A DNA stretch of 64,000 nt. It comes from Chryseobacterium sp. (GTDB taxonomy: Bacteria > Bacteroidota > Bacteroidia > Flavobacteriales > Weeksellaceae). Shown piece by piece: positions 14,604 to 25,000 of this stretch (positions are counted from its first letter, which is position 1; the number at the start of each line of letters is the position of its first letter). A program made the position numbers and the translations under genes. The notes beneath the pieces were generated by a model. The model had not been told where the DNA came from. It searched no databases and saw nothing but the letters and a program-made list of their open reading frames with translations. The DNA is taken from the NCBI GenBank assembly GCA_027492795.1, contig JAPUEB010000006.1:1-64000 (forward strand). Direction: 5' to 3'.

Positions 14604-16178
14604 TTATTTTACCAAAAGTTTTGAACTCTCGGTAGTTCCGTCTTGATTTACAATTTTTACTATGTAAAGTCCTTTTTCTAAACCTCTTGTATTTACCTTA
14701 TCGGAAATGGCAGTTTTCACTTTTTGTCCGCTGGTTGTGTAAAATTCAATTTGTTTTACTTTCCCTAAAAACATTACATCATCTCCTGAATTTACAGGAT
14801 TTGGATACATTTTCACATTTTTGGTGTTTGCGGAAACATCATTTACACCAAGAGTGGCTTTATGGAAATAAAGGTTATCGAAATAAACCGTTGGAATGTT
14901 GGAGGTAATTACGAACTGTGCAATATCGTTTCTGTTGGCATTATTGCTCCAAGCTGTCAACGGAACATCAATAGAAAGCCATTGTCCTTTTACCAAGGCT
15001 GGAGTAGTTCCAGTATTCAGAGGCAATTCCAGAGCAGAAACTTCTGCGGTGGTTCCACCCCACTGCGAAAGTTTAAGGTTGAAGACTTTTCCTACCAAAT
15101 CTACGCTGCTGTCAATCCAAATATCCATATGGAATCTTGTGAAATTGGTTAAATCCAAATGATGACCAGCTGCACTGAAATCAATCCCAAGAAAGTTGGT
15201 AAAATTAATTTTTTTGGTATCGTTCCCAGAAACTTGAATGTCGGAAATGCTGGAATCGTCCCAAGTTGCAGACCAAGCGTCCACCGGAACGTTCGCATAA
15301 GCATTGCTGAACAGTGAAATTACGTCTGCTGCAGGTCGTGCAGGAGGAGTTGGAGCTGCCGCATTTGGCCCAGAAACCACATAATTTACGGTATAGGTTT
15401 TTGTAACGGTTCCGTTTTGCGAAGTTACAACCACTGTTGCACTTCCAGGTATCGTTGTAGCCTGTGTTGTTACTTTGGTGGCGCTTGCATTTGTGGTGGT
15501 AGAAGCGGTAATCTGTGGAACCGTTGTTGTTCCTTGCGGATATTCAATGGTGTAGGAAGTTGTTGCAGGGCTAAAACCGGCAACCGTAGTTCCGTTCACC
15601 TTCAAATCGCTTAAAGTAGCATCTGAAGCAGGATCTACAGGGTTTTTCCAGAAATAGATGTTATCCAAATAAATGTTTGAAGGTGTAGTTCCAGCTGCTC
15701 CATCAAATTTTATTTGAAAAACAGAGTCCCAAGTCATTCCTGTAAATGATGATTTGGGAATGTTTACACTGCTCCATCCGGATTGAACCAAAGGTACGTT
15801 TACTAGAATTTCGTTGGTTCCAGTTCCATTATTAATTGGAGAAACTTTCAGAACCGCTCCTGCTGTACTTGTCCACACATCAATATGCAAAAACTCCATA
15901 GATGCCAAATTGGTAGTGGTAAGGTCAGTTCCCTGATAATTGAAATTGGAGTACACCAAAATATTGTTTCCAGAACCTGATACTGCTACAAAATTTGGGT
16001 TTACTGTCCCAGATTGTCCCCAATTCGGGTTGTAATTGGTGGCAATATTGGAGTAGGTGTCACTAAAAACTGATACCACGTTCGCCGCAGCTTGCGTTGG
16101 CGTTGGTGCATTGGTTGTTGGTTGCGAAAACCCCAATGCAAATGCAAAAAGCATCCATAATAAAGAAATTTTTTTCAT
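14604..16178 (-). CDS. Secreted carbohydrate-binding-like protein with T9SS sorting domain
   Basis: A 524-residue protein. Signal peptide 1-19 (LLWMLFAFALGFSQ). Two copies of a roughly 150-residue beta-sandwich module lie at about 24-180 and 275-440; each begins near an APTP-A--V-S-FS sequence and ends in YLDNIYFWK or YFDNLYFHK. Between them is a cadherin-like/DUF-type Ig domain (DATLSDLKVNGTTVAGFSP, about 185-270). The last 75 residues are a type A sorting domain (VKMYPNPV ... GLEKGLYIVKIVNQDG ... KLLVK). No catalytic residues are evident. It should be displayed on the cell surface or released by type IX secretion, holding beta-glucan near the enzymes (inference). The same module occurs in the 628-residue lipoprotein at 26645-28531. 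Confidence 0.82.
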   Translation of the reverse strand: MKKISLLWMLFAFALGFSQPTTNAPTPTQAAANVVSVFSDTYSNIATNYNPNWGQSGTVNPNFVAVSGSGNNILVYSNFNYQGTDLTTTNLASMEFLHIDVWTSTAGAVLKVSPINNGTGTNEILVNVPLVQSGWSSVNIPKSSFTGMTWDSVFQIKFDGAAGTTPSNIYLDNIYFWKNPVDPASDATLSDLKVNGTTVAGFSPATTSYTIEYPQGTTTVPQITASTTTNASATKVTTQATTIPGSATVVVTSQNGTVTKTYTVNYVVSGPNAAAPTPPARPAADVISLFSNAYANVPVDAWSATWDDSSISDIQVSGNDTKKINFTNFLGIDFSAAGHHLDLTNFTRFHMDIWIDSSVDLVGKVFNLKLSQWGGTTAEVSALELPLNTGTTPALVKGQWLSIDVPLTAWSNNANRNDIAQFVITSNIPTVYFDNLYFHKATLGVNDVSANTKNVKMYPNPVNSGDDVMFLGKVKQIEFYTTSGQKVKTAISDKVNTRGLEKGLYIVKIVNQDGTTESSKLLVK

Positions 16179-16286
16179 TTTTTTAAAAAATTTAAGGTTA
16201 ATACTAAATAATTTTGAGATTTTTGATTTTATTTTTTTAAAAAATTAAATTCTAATTATCTCGGTTGATTTTTTCAATTTTTATCT

Positions 16287-16313
16287 AAATAAAGCGGTTC
16301 AAAACCACGCTTT
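16287..16313 (-). terminator. Weak terminator-like hairpin after the cytoplasmic GH17 gene
   Basis: AAAGCGGTT (16291-16299) pairs with AAC and CGCTTT (16303-16313) with a two-base bulge. The following T-run on the reverse strand is interrupted. Confidence 0.4.
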
Positions 16314-16317
16314 CCTC

Positions 16318-17217
16318 CTAAAACTTCAACTTCTCATCCTTATCCCAAATTCCCCAATGTGCGCCGACTTCACCTTCGGGTCCTACTTTCCAAGATTCAT
16401 CAAATGAGGAAAAATAGAAACTTTCAATATCTTCATCCATACACCAAAGTTGGGTGTTAAGGAAATATTCTAAAGCATTTTTTTCTGAAGGGACGGAACC
16501 TTTCAAGCTTTCGCCTTTGCTTGGCCAACCTGTTTCGGTGATGATGGTGCGTTTTCCGTTTCCGGCATATTTTGCACTTTGATACATTTGTTTCAGAACT
16601 CCTATAGAATCTTTAAAAGTGTAACCTTCCCAAAATGGATAACAGTTCGTTAAAATCACGTCACATACTTCAGTAATATTCGGTCTTGCCGAAAATTCAT
16701 AATAAGCATCAACGTAACCAACAGGAATTTCTGCAGGAATTTCTTCGCGAACTTTTTTAATGAAACTGATGAGTTCCTCTTCTGTTAAATCTTTTCGATA
16801 CATCACTTCGTTTCCGACTGCAGCGATGTCAACGTAGCCTTCTATGGCGAGTTTTATTAAACCTTCAATTTCTCTTTCGTTTACTTCCGGATCGTTTCCG
16901 AGCCACGCTCCAACCAAAGTTTTCATTCCGAATTCTTTGGCGATGATGGGAATATGTTCGTTTCCTTCAGTGCAGGAAAAAGAACGTACCCAAGAAGTGT
17001 GAGGTTTCAAAATCTGCATTCTTCTGCGAACTTGCTCTTCGGAAATGATGTCGCCCGGTTTTTGTCCGTCTTCATACAAACTGAAACAAAATCCGTGAAC
17101 TCCGTTATGCAAAATCTCGTGAAACAGGTCTTTTTTCTCTGTTTCGGTTTTATTTTGAAGATAATTTTCGGTATTCATTTCGGGTAGAGACAAATACCTT
17201 TCTACTCTGTAAGACAT
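16318..17217 (-). CDS. Cytoplasmic GH17 glycosidase (beta-1,3-glucan active)
   Basis: A 299-residue TIM-barrel enzyme without signal peptide. The GH17 acid/base is Glu137 in AAVGNEVMYR, and the nucleophile is Glu228 in IITETGWPSKG, a hallmark GH17 signature. GH17 enzymes hydrolyse or transglycosylate beta-1,3-glucans. Lack of a signal implies it acts on imported laminari-oligosaccharides. It sits 20 bp downstream of the sugar symporter gene on the same strand, consistent with co-transcription and with trimming imported oligosaccharides. Exact activity (exo, endo or transferase) cannot be read from sequence. Confidence 0.88.
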   Translation of the reverse strand: MSYRVERYLSLPEMNTENYLQNKTETEKKDLFHEILHNGVHGFCFSLYEDGQKPGDIISEEQVRRRMQILKPHTSWVRSFSCTEGNEHIPIIAKEFGMKTLVGAWLGNDPEVNEREIEGLIKLAIEGYVDIAAVGNEVMYRKDLTEEELISFIKKVREEIPAEIPVGYVDAYYEFSARPNITEVCDVILTNCYPFWEGYTFKDSIGVLKQMYQSAKYAGNGKRTIITETGWPSKGESLKGSVPSEKNALEYFLNTQLWCMDEDIESFYFSSFDESWKVGPEGEVGAHWGIWDKDEKLKF

Positions 17218-17237
17218 TTTCTAACTTTTTTAAAATT

Positions 17238-18665
17238 TTATAATTCGCCTTTTCTTTTTTTCAGTGCTTCTTTTATTTGATTGGCTTTTTCTTCATTCAA
17301 ATCATAATTGCGCATCACGAAAATGGCAATCAAAGTTCCTGCAATCGGAATCCCTGAAAAGAAAAGTCTTAAACCTGTAACTGCGCCTTCTGCCTGTGTT
17401 TCGGCTCCAGCGTGAAAACCGACAATGGACATAATAATTCCCGTCAATAAACCAGCGATTGCAAAACCGAATTTCACCATCCACCAATAAATCGCGCCGA
17501 AAATTCCTTCTCTGCGTTTTCCGTTTTCAAGTTCATCCAAATCGCAAACATCTGCGGTCATCGACATCATCAAGGTGAATAAACTTCCGATTCCAAAAGA
17601 GAAAAATGGCAGCGCAAACAAAAACATATACGGTTTTCCCGGAATAAAGAGGAACCAAAGTAAAATATATCCAAAAATGGAAATGGACTGTGAGAGCAAA
17701 AACGCTTTCTTTTTCCCCATTTTTTTAGACATTCTTGCGACAATCGGAATGACGATAAACGTGGTTGCCAAAGCTCCAACACTTCCGAAAAGTGTAGGCC
17801 AAATTCCCGCCGCTTCAGTATTTCCATTAAATAAATAATACACCACGATGAAAAATGTGAATCCTGCAACCGTATTGAACGCATTGAAAATGAAAAAAGT
17901 AGCCATACAAAGCTTCACGAAAGAACTGTTTTTAAAAGCTTCTTTAAAACTTTTTAAAATTTCCTTCAAACTTCCTCCAATTGTTCCGAAAGTTAAAGGC
18001 GCAAAACTCGATTCGTCTTTTGTAGATTTACTTTTAATGAAAATTGCAGGAACCATCGCCAAAATCATACATGCAACTCCTACAAAAATTGCTAAAGTTC
18101 GCGTCGCAGTATCGGCGTTTGGAAACCAACCTTTGTCGTACATAATCACCCAAAACCACGGCGCAATTACCCACGCCCATTGTCCGATGAACTGAGAAAT
18201 CGCCATAATACTTGTTCTCTCGTGGAAATCGTCGCTCATTTCGTAGCCCATCGCAACATAAGGAACGCTGAAAACCGAAAGTCCCAAGTAAAAAACGAAC
18301 GACCACAAAAGGAAATACACAAAATTGAAATTGATGCTGTTTTCGCGGTGAAGTTGCCACATTGCGATGAAGGAAATCCCCATCACAATAGCACCCACAA
18401 AAACATATTGCCGTCTTCTTCCCCAAATGGAACGCGTATTATCGGTAATGAAACCCATAATTGGATCCACAAAAGCATCAAAAATTCTCGGCAAAAAGAA
18501 GAGAATTCCCCACATCCAACCCGGAAAATGTAAATCCTCCACCAAAACCACCATGAAAATTCCCAACGCGGCAGGAAACATTTGGTTCGCCAACATTCCC
18601 AAACCGAACGCAATTTTTTGTCCCATCGGAACTTTATTTACTGAAACTGATGTAGAATTATCCAT
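17238..18665 (-). CDS. GPH-family cation:sugar symporter (MelB-like MFS)
   Basis: A 475-residue inner-membrane transporter with about 12 hydrophobic helices. Features of the glycoside-pentoside-hexuronide family include FLPRIFDAFVDPIMGFITDNTRSIWGRRRQYVFVG in the helix 2-3 region (a conserved Asp-containing loop, written here only in part) and the late GKRREGIFGAIYWW segment. The start lies 5 bp after the GH30 stop, so the two are co-transcribed. In this locus it would carry glucose, gentiobiose or laminari-oligosaccharides from periplasm to cytoplasm, using H+ or Na+. The substrate is inferred from neighbours. Confidence 0.87.
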   Translation of the reverse strand: MDNSTSVSVNKVPMGQKIAFGLGMLANQMFPAALGIFMVVLVEDLHFPGWMWGILFFLPRIFDAFVDPIMGFITDNTRSIWGRRRQYVFVGAIVMGISFIAMWQLHRENSINFNFVYFLLWSFVFYLGLSVFSVPYVAMGYEMSDDFHERTSIMAISQFIGQWAWVIAPWFWVIMYDKGWFPNADTATRTLAIFVGVACMILAMVPAIFIKSKSTKDESSFAPLTFGTIGGSLKEILKSFKEAFKNSSFVKLCMATFFIFNAFNTVAGFTFFIVVYYLFNGNTEAAGIWPTLFGSVGALATTFIVIPIVARMSKKMGKKKAFLLSQSISIFGYILLWFLFIPGKPYMFLFALPFFSFGIGSLFTLMMSMTADVCDLDELENGKRREGIFGAIYWWMVKFGFAIAGLLTGIIMSIVGFHAGAETQAEGAVTGLRLFFSGIPIAGTLIAIFVMRNYDLNEEKANQIKEALKKRKGEL

Positions 18666-18670
18666 AATTT

Positions 18671-20155
18671 TTAATTTTTAAAAACCAAAGTTTGCAATGC
18701 TTTTGCACTGATTTTTGTATTCAATTTTTGATTTCCCAATGAAATCTCCACATTTTTTTCCGTTTCCGAAGGATTGAAAATTACCACCGCAACAGAACCA
18801 TCAGGATTTTTTGCAGAAGTTACTTTCAAATCGTTATCAGAATTCGTAAAGCCAATTCTCACCGCATTTGGACGAATAAATTTACTGAAATGCGCCATCG
18901 TGTAATACAAAGGCGTCATATAAACCTCATCGTTGTCTTCATCCACCAAAATCGGCGCACCGCACCAGTTTTTAAACCAGTTTGGACCGCCTTGTTTGTT
19001 TAAAACCATATTCCAATCAATCCAACCGTCCACATAATTGTTCAAACAACCGATCATATCTCCCGCGTAACGAAACACAGGAACATATTTTGGATGCAGA
19101 TATTTTTCTTCAGGTTTTGCCCAATCATAACCCCAATCTGTGGCTTCTGCGCTCCAATACCAAGAATCGTCTTTCCATTTCGGAACGTCTCCATCAATAC
19201 ACGCTTCGGTTTGAATTAAATATTTTTCAGGATTTTTTTTGTGGGCATATTGCAGTTCGTCTTCGTAAATTTTGAACGTGCTGTCGTACCAATGCACCGC
19301 CGTTCCTGCAAAATATTTAGAAGATTTTTCGTCGCGATACATTTCATCCACCCAATTTTTCAGGTCAAAACGGTTTTGGTCGTAACCGAAAATTTTCACA
19401 TTTCCGTAACCGTCTTTTTCCAATTTTGGACCTAAATGATTTTGAACCAAATCCGTCATTTCTTTCGGAGAAAAAAGCATACTTTCCCAATTTCCGCCGT
19501 TTCCGTGAGGTTCATTTACCACCGTAATTCCCCAAATCGGAATGTTTAGTTTTTCATATTCCTTTAAATATTTTGAAATATAAAGGGAATACGTGTCGTA
19601 ATATTTGGGTAATAATTTTCCGTTAATCCAAGCATTGTTGTCCTTCATCCAAGGCGGAGAAGTCCACGGCGAAGCGATAATTCTGAAACCGTCTTTGGAA
19701 ATTTTTTGTGCATCTTTAATCATCGGAATCAAATCGTCCAAATCTTCTTTGATGGAAAAATGTTCTAAATTTTTATCGTCCGCAACGGGAGCATAAGTGT
19801 AATGTTTAAGAGAAAAATCGCAAGATGCAATCGTGGCTCTCGTTAAGGAATAATTCGCGCCTTCTTCACTGAAATAGGCGTTTAACACTTTTTCGCGGTT
19901 CGGTTTGCTTAATTTATTGAGCAAATACGCAGAACTTTCTGTAAATGCGCCGCCAAAACCTGTGATTTTTTGGAATTTTTGTTCAGGTTTGATGGAAATT
20001 TTCACGGCATTTTCGGTTGCAGAAACTTCCTGAATTTTCGTCAGTTTATTTCCGCTCGCTGAAGTTTCGTAGATTTCTGATTTCCACGATTTTTGGGCTT
20101 GACAACTCATCATCAAACTGATTATTAGGATAATATGTGGAATTTTTGTTTTCAT
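18671..20155 (-). CDS. GH30 lipoprotein (beta-1,6-glucanase / glucosidase type)
   Basis: A 494-residue enzyme. A signal peptide ends in lipobox LMMSC (Cys18). ITGFGGAFTESSAY (64-77) is the GH30 N-terminal signature. The acid/base is Glu215 in TVVNEPHGN and the nucleophile Glu317 in LIQTEACIDG. A C-terminal beta domain (about 415-494) completes the fold. GH30 members next to GH16 and GH17 in Bacteroidota loci usually remove beta-1,6-linked glucose branches from laminarin. The presumed position is periplasmic or surface-attached. It heads a tight GH30-symporter-GH17 gene set. Confidence 0.9.
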   Translation of the reverse strand: MKTKIPHIILIISLMMSCQAQKSWKSEIYETSASGNKLTKIQEVSATENAVKISIKPEQKFQKITGFGGAFTESSAYLLNKLSKPNREKVLNAYFSEEGANYSLTRATIASCDFSLKHYTYAPVADDKNLEHFSIKEDLDDLIPMIKDAQKISKDGFRIIASPWTSPPWMKDNNAWINGKLLPKYYDTYSLYISKYLKEYEKLNIPIWGITVVNEPHGNGGNWESMLFSPKEMTDLVQNHLGPKLEKDGYGNVKIFGYDQNRFDLKNWVDEMYRDEKSSKYFAGTAVHWYDSTFKIYEDELQYAHKKNPEKYLIQTEACIDGDVPKWKDDSWYWSAEATDWGYDWAKPEEKYLHPKYVPVFRYAGDMIGCLNNYVDGWIDWNMVLNKQGGPNWFKNWCGAPILVDEDNDEVYMTPLYYTMAHFSKFIRPNAVRIGFTNSDNDLKVTSAKNPDGSVAVVIFNPSETEKNVEISLGNQKLNTKISAKALQTLVFKN

Positions 20156-20377
20156 TTTCTTTTAATTATGTTCTTTTGTCTTGAAACAAAAGAACCAAAA
20201 GTTCAAGACTTGGAAACACCGGCTAAAATTTTAAAACATTTCCTAAAATTTCCAAAACTCGCGCGATTCAAGATTTTGTTGCTTAACACGATTTTAGCGC
20301 GCTCAAACAGTTGAAATTTTTTAATGGAAATCTTTTAAAATTTCTTAACGCCTCCGTTTCCTATGTCATTTTTTTTT

Positions 20378-20444
20378 AAATTTTGGCTAAAGCCAAATGA
20401 TTTTATTCTTTTTGCAAACGGGCTAAAGCCCGTTCCTATTGATT
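20378..20444. repeat. Paired-hairpin dispersed repeat, copy A
   Basis: Two perfect palindromes, TTTGGCTAAAGCCAAA (20382-20397) and ACGGGCTAAAGCCCGT (20418-20433), followed by TTCCTATTGAT. The same two-hairpin unit recurs at 25559 and 35302. Confidence 0.85.
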
Positions 20445-20515
20445 TTTTAAATCTTTTTCTAAAGATTTCGCCACTTCGTGGCTTCTCAAAACCAATTTTC
20501 CATTTTTTCAAAGTT

Positions 20516-20581
20516 CAAAGGGCTTCACCCTTTGCTGATGATTTCTTTCAAAGGGCTTCACCCTTTGCTGATGATTTCGCC
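20516..20581. repeat. 33-bp tandem repeat with internal hairpin (2 copies)
   Basis: CAAAGGGCTTCACCCTTTG begins at 20516 and again at 20549; each is followed by CTGATGATTTC. Hairpin GCCACTTCGTGGC flanks both sides (20470 and 20579). Confidence 0.8.
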
Positions 20582-20641
20582 ACTTCGTGGCTTGCTTTAC
20601 TACTCATTCTTCGGACTTCGGTCTCCCGACTTCGGACTTTT

Positions 20642-21913
20642 CTATTTCGCTTTCATCAACTCCTTCTCAAACTCTTTATGTGGCGGCATTTCAACCTCTT
20701 TCAGAAGTCGTTCTACATTTCCATTATACGTTTTCTGAATGGTGTTTCCGTCTCTTTTTAAATTTTTAAAAACACCTTTATCCACCAAATCCCAAATCGC
20801 AAATTTGGCGTTACCATCAACTGTGAACAGTCCGAAATGATTTTCGGAACCACCTGAATTTGAGGCGTCTTTCCAAGGTTCATCAAATCCTTCAAAGTAG
20901 AAACACGAAATTTTTTCGTCGTTTGTCCATTGTCTGATTTTATGGTAAAAAAGTCCTGCTTTGTATTCATCTACAGCTTTGGAATCATTGCTTCCATAGA
21001 GTTCATTGGAAAAAGTTGCCCAACCTGTTTCGCCGATGTGAACCGGTTTTTCTACACCTAAACTCCGCATATATTTTACGACCGATTGGTATTGGTTTTT
21101 CGCATAAATTACCGAACGTTCCAACGCCAAATCCAATTGTTTTTCTTTGGAAAACTGAAATTCTTTCTCCTGAATTCCCCAAAAAATCGGATGGTAATGC
21201 GTGTCGTGCATCGGATAAGTGTGCATCGAAATATAATCCACCGCTTTGATGAGTTGTTTTAAATCTTCATTGTGATATTCTTTGTCTCCACCGCCCCAAG
21301 AAGCAAAATTATCGGAACTTGTAATCCACAAATCTTTCGGCAATTCTCCCGATTTTTTAAGATTTTGAAGATGATTCACCCATTTTAAAATCACATTCGG
21401 TTGCACATAATAGGAAGTCGCCCATTTTACCATTGCTTCGTTTCCTACGGCAATAATTTTTACGATTTCCGGATATTTTTTTGCCAGTTCTGCGGCGCGC
21501 TCGATTTCTACGGCGTTTCTTTCGCTTTCTTCAAAATGGTTGGGTTCAAAACCGGTCCACGCATTTTTGCAGTCAATCCACGCTCCCAACATCACATACA
21601 TTTCAAACTTTGGATTTTCTGCATTCAGTTCGCGAATCGCCTGCAAAACATTGATGTCGTGCGGAAGATGCACATTATACGTGCGAATTACTTTCACACC
21701 AATGGCGTTCAACAGTTTCATATCTTCCTTCAGTTGTGCAATTGTGGGTTGCGTTCTTCGGGAATTGGTGCGGTAACCTCCGTAAGAAATCGCCTGATAA
21801 TCGGGATTTCCTAAAATTTGTTGTGCTGTGATATTTTTTCTTGTTCGCTCCATACTGCTGCAGGACATTAAAAATGTCAGGAAAATGATTGATATGATAG
21901 AAATGATTTTCAT
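20642..21913 (-). CDS. GH17 lipoprotein (beta-1,3-glucan active)
   Basis: A 423-residue enzyme with lipobox FLMSC (Cys18). The GH17 acid/base is Glu159 (AVGNEAMVKW) and the nucleophile Glu295 (IGETGWAT). The domain covers about 35-370. It shares catalytic motifs with the cytoplasmic 299-residue GH17, but is longer and exported, so the locus has one GH17 on each side of the inner membrane. A likely role is cutting or remodelling laminarin-derived chains at the surface or in the periplasm. The C-terminal 50 residues are charged and unassigned. Confidence 0.88.
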   Translation of the reverse strand: MKIISIISIIFLTFLMSCSSMERTRKNITAQQILGNPDYQAISYGGYRTNSRRTQPTIAQLKEDMKLLNAIGVKVIRTYNVHLPHDINVLQAIRELNAENPKFEMYVMLGAWIDCKNAWTGFEPNHFEESERNAVEIERAAELAKKYPEIVKIIAVGNEAMVKWATSYYVQPNVILKWVNHLQNLKKSGELPKDLWITSSDNFASWGGGDKEYHNEDLKQLIKAVDYISMHTYPMHDTHYHPIFWGIQEKEFQFSKEKQLDLALERSVIYAKNQYQSVVKYMRSLGVEKPVHIGETGWATFSNELYGSNDSKAVDEYKAGLFYHKIRQWTNDEKISCFYFEGFDEPWKDASNSGGSENHFGLFTVDGNAKFAIWDLVDKGVFKNLKRDGNTIQKTYNGNVERLLKEVEMPPHKEFEKELMKAK

Positions 21914-21952
21914 TAATTTATCTCTTGAAAACCAAGATTTCTTATTTTAAAT

Positions 21953-22048
21953 TTTGGCTAAAGCCAAATTGTTTGTGTCCAATTTTTGTCATTCCGTAGG
22001 AATCTAAACATCAGTATCAAAAAACAGTTGAGATTCCTTCGGAATGAC
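21953..22048. repeat. Partial paired-hairpin repeat (copy B) plus an 18-bp inverted repeat
   Basis: Only the first palindrome of the dispersed repeat, TTTGGCTAAAGCCAAA (21953-21968), is present. It is followed by GTCATTCCGTAGGAATCT (21988-22005) and its inverted copy with one mismatch (22031-22048), which would form a long hairpin between the phosphorylase and GH17 genes. Confidence 0.75.
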
Positions 22049-22071
22049 AAAACCAACTGTTTTATTTGCCG

Positions 22072-25000
22072 CTATTTCAACATTTCTGCTTTGATTTTTA
22101 CTTTTATCAAAGCAATTTTTCCGTTTCGTTTAAAGAGGTTTTCGGAATCTTCTTGGCTTAAAACGAGTTCGTTTTCGGTTTTGGAATTTTGATTATCATC
22201 CAAGATTTCTAATCCAAAATTTTCTGCGATTTCGTAAATGACAGGAACCTGACAAACCATAAAGAACAATTGATTTTCTTTTAAAATTTGCGACTGTTTT
22301 TCGCCATTTACATCAAAATATTCTACCGATTTTTCTTCGGTTAAAAATTCTTCTTTTCTCAATAAATTCGGTTGGAAATGAAGTTTTCCGTCTTTGACGA
22401 ATATTCCTAATTCTCCGAATCGGCTTAAAATATCTTCTTTCACTTGTCCCGTCATTCCCGGTTGTTGTGCGCCTTTTGTGAACGGCGTGTGAGAATACGG
22501 GTCGGTTGGAAATGCACCGTATAATTTGGGCGATTTGTGAACGCCGATTCCTTCATTAATTTCGTAAAAATGTTCCAATAATTTCCCTGAAACTTCGGCG
22601 GAAACATCTTCTGAAACTGCTTTTTCGCAAACTTCTTCCACCGCCAACAACAGTTTGGAAACCATATGCCAATAAATGGAACCAAGTCCTTCGTAACCGT
22701 AAAAAGTGCCGCTTCTTCCCGTAAATGCTTTATGATTGAAGGTTTCTTCAAAAATTTGCAAAAGTTCCTTTTTATCTTCGGAATTGAACTGTTGATTTGC
22801 ATCTAAAGCCGCTTCCAAATCATTCGCGTTTTTGAAATTTCCATTGAAATGGTAATTTCCGTGAAGGTCTTTTTCTAAAAGGTTTTGTTTTATATTTTCA
22901 ATTTTTTGGAACACATTTTTACCTTCCCAAACCGATTTCGGAATGGTATTTCTGTCTAAAAATCCTTTCAAATTTTTGTTGGGATAAAGAACGTAACTGT
23001 ATTGGTCTTCTCGGAATAATGAAGAATTTTTCAGGGCATTCAAAACATTTAACGCTTCTTCGGAACTTAAAAATCCTGAACTTAAAACCGCAACCTGACC
23101 TTCCAACATTTCTTCCAAATAGGAAATTTTCACGGAATTTTCATCGGCAGTCATTAAGTTGTAACCGTGATACAAACCGTCTTCTCTGCGATTGGCTTTA
23201 ATAGAATGGTCTATAAATGAAAGCGTTACGTCAGCAAAACGTTTCAGGCCTTCCAAAGAACTAGTCCTTTTTTTGCCCCAAAACGATTGTTCATACACGT
23301 GATTTCTGAAATCGTTTGCTGCTTTTCCGAAAATATCCAAAATTCTTTTTCGGTCTTCGTCGCTGATTTTTCCGTTCAACAAATCCTGCTTTTCCAAGAA
23401 AGTGTTGCGAATGGTTTTATAAAAATCCACCAACTCACTCGAAATTTTCACATTTTCCAAAGTAGAATCTTGCAAAATTTCTCCGAAAAAATTCATAAAT
23501 CTTCGCAAATAATACAGCGTTACCATCGAAACACCGTTTCCTACGAGTGCGTTGTTGGCGTCGTTCCATTCCGGACGTTGCGTGTTCATCCAAATTCCGC
23601 CTTCCAAAATGAAGTTGGAGAGTTTGGCAAGAACCGTCGCCAAAAGTTTTTCAATAAAATTAACGTGGATAATTTCGCCGTTTTCATCACGCAATAAAGC
23701 ACCATCTGCTCCTAATTTTGCACGTTCTTTGTGGATTTTTTCATCCAAAGTGAAATCAAAATCGATGGTATCTTTTGGATTTTTCAGAATATCCTCATAC
23801 GATTTGATGCGGTACGGAACATTCGCATACACGAAAATTTCTTTATCTAAAAGCGATTTCAAGAGTTCCGGCTGATAATTTTTGGCAAATTCTAAAAATT
23901 TCAGCAAATAAATAATTTGATGGTCGCCCCAATATCCGATGTAACTCCAAGGGTCGTCCGGTTCTATCGTTTCCCAATCGAAACCGTCTTTGGTAACGCG
24001 ATACGGATTGTAACCGTCAAAAGTAGAAGCGTTCAAAAATTTGAAAATCATTCCTTCCATAAAATACGGAAAAGAATGTGCGAGTGCCTCCCAATTTTGG
24101 AAAATATCGCGCCAATTTCCTTCGTAGTCGAGGATTTTGGAACCGTCGATTTCGCTTCTCGTGTTGATGGAAAATTTGTTCCAAGGACGTGAAGGATCGC
24201 CGTGACGACGCGAAAATTTCAAAGGTAAATATTCTGTGAAAAGTCTTATTAAATCTGAATTTTCAGAATTTTTTACTAAATTTTTAATATCAAAAACAGA
24301 AAAAACTTCAGGCAATTGATTGAGGATTTCTTTTGAATCTTCTGCAACATTTTTATTGGCTTTAAGAAGATAATTTTCAAAATCCCATTTTTCAATTTGA
24401 TAATTATTGTCGAAAATTCCGCCACGCATAATGTTGAACATCACGTTTGAAAAATGGCGGGAATCGCGCGAACTGTCGTTGCTGAACTGCAAACCGTCCG
24501 AAGAAGCGACCAATTTTACCAAATTTTCGGTGCCTAATTCAATGTCTTTTTCAATTTTTTGAATTAAATTCTTATCGTTTTGAATATCATTAATTAATTG
24601 AATAACTGATGATTGCGTTTGATTCACATTCGCTACCAACAACCATTCTTTTTCATCATTTGTGTTAAGTTGTGTTTCTTCAACGATAAAATAAGCGCCT
24701 TTTTCGCCTTTGATGTCGGTTTCCTGCTCCACTTTTTTTCCTCTACGGAAATTTTTCAGTTGAAGTGAAGACAATAAATATTTCGGATGTTCAAGACCGA
24801 GTGAAAAAACGGTGTTGGCTTTCAATGCTTCGCTTGGTTCGGCTTTATCGACGATGATGGCGCTTAATGCAAAAATACCAAGACCTGAATTTTGGTCGAG
24901 TTCGCTGCGTTTGTACGCATCGCCCAAATTACTGACTCTCGTTTGAAAATCGCTGCTGATTCCGAAAGGTAAAATATTTTGAAGTCCGTCTAAAATATTG

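Larger units (their letters stand above)
20156..20641. other. 486-bp intergenic region filled with hairpin repeats
   Basis: No gene is supported; short rightward readings are repeat artefacts. It holds one complete paired-hairpin repeat (20378-20444), two copies of a GCCACTTCGTGGC hairpin (20470-20482, 20579-20591) and a 33-bp tandem repeat carrying an AAAGGGCTTCACCCTTT hairpin (20516-20581). The array separates the GH17 lipoprotein gene from the GH30 gene. Confidence 0.75.

Noticed and set aside
20516-20581. CRISPR-like repeat
   Set aside because: There are only two 33-bp units, directly abutting with no spacers, and no cas genes; it is a tandem hairpin repeat.
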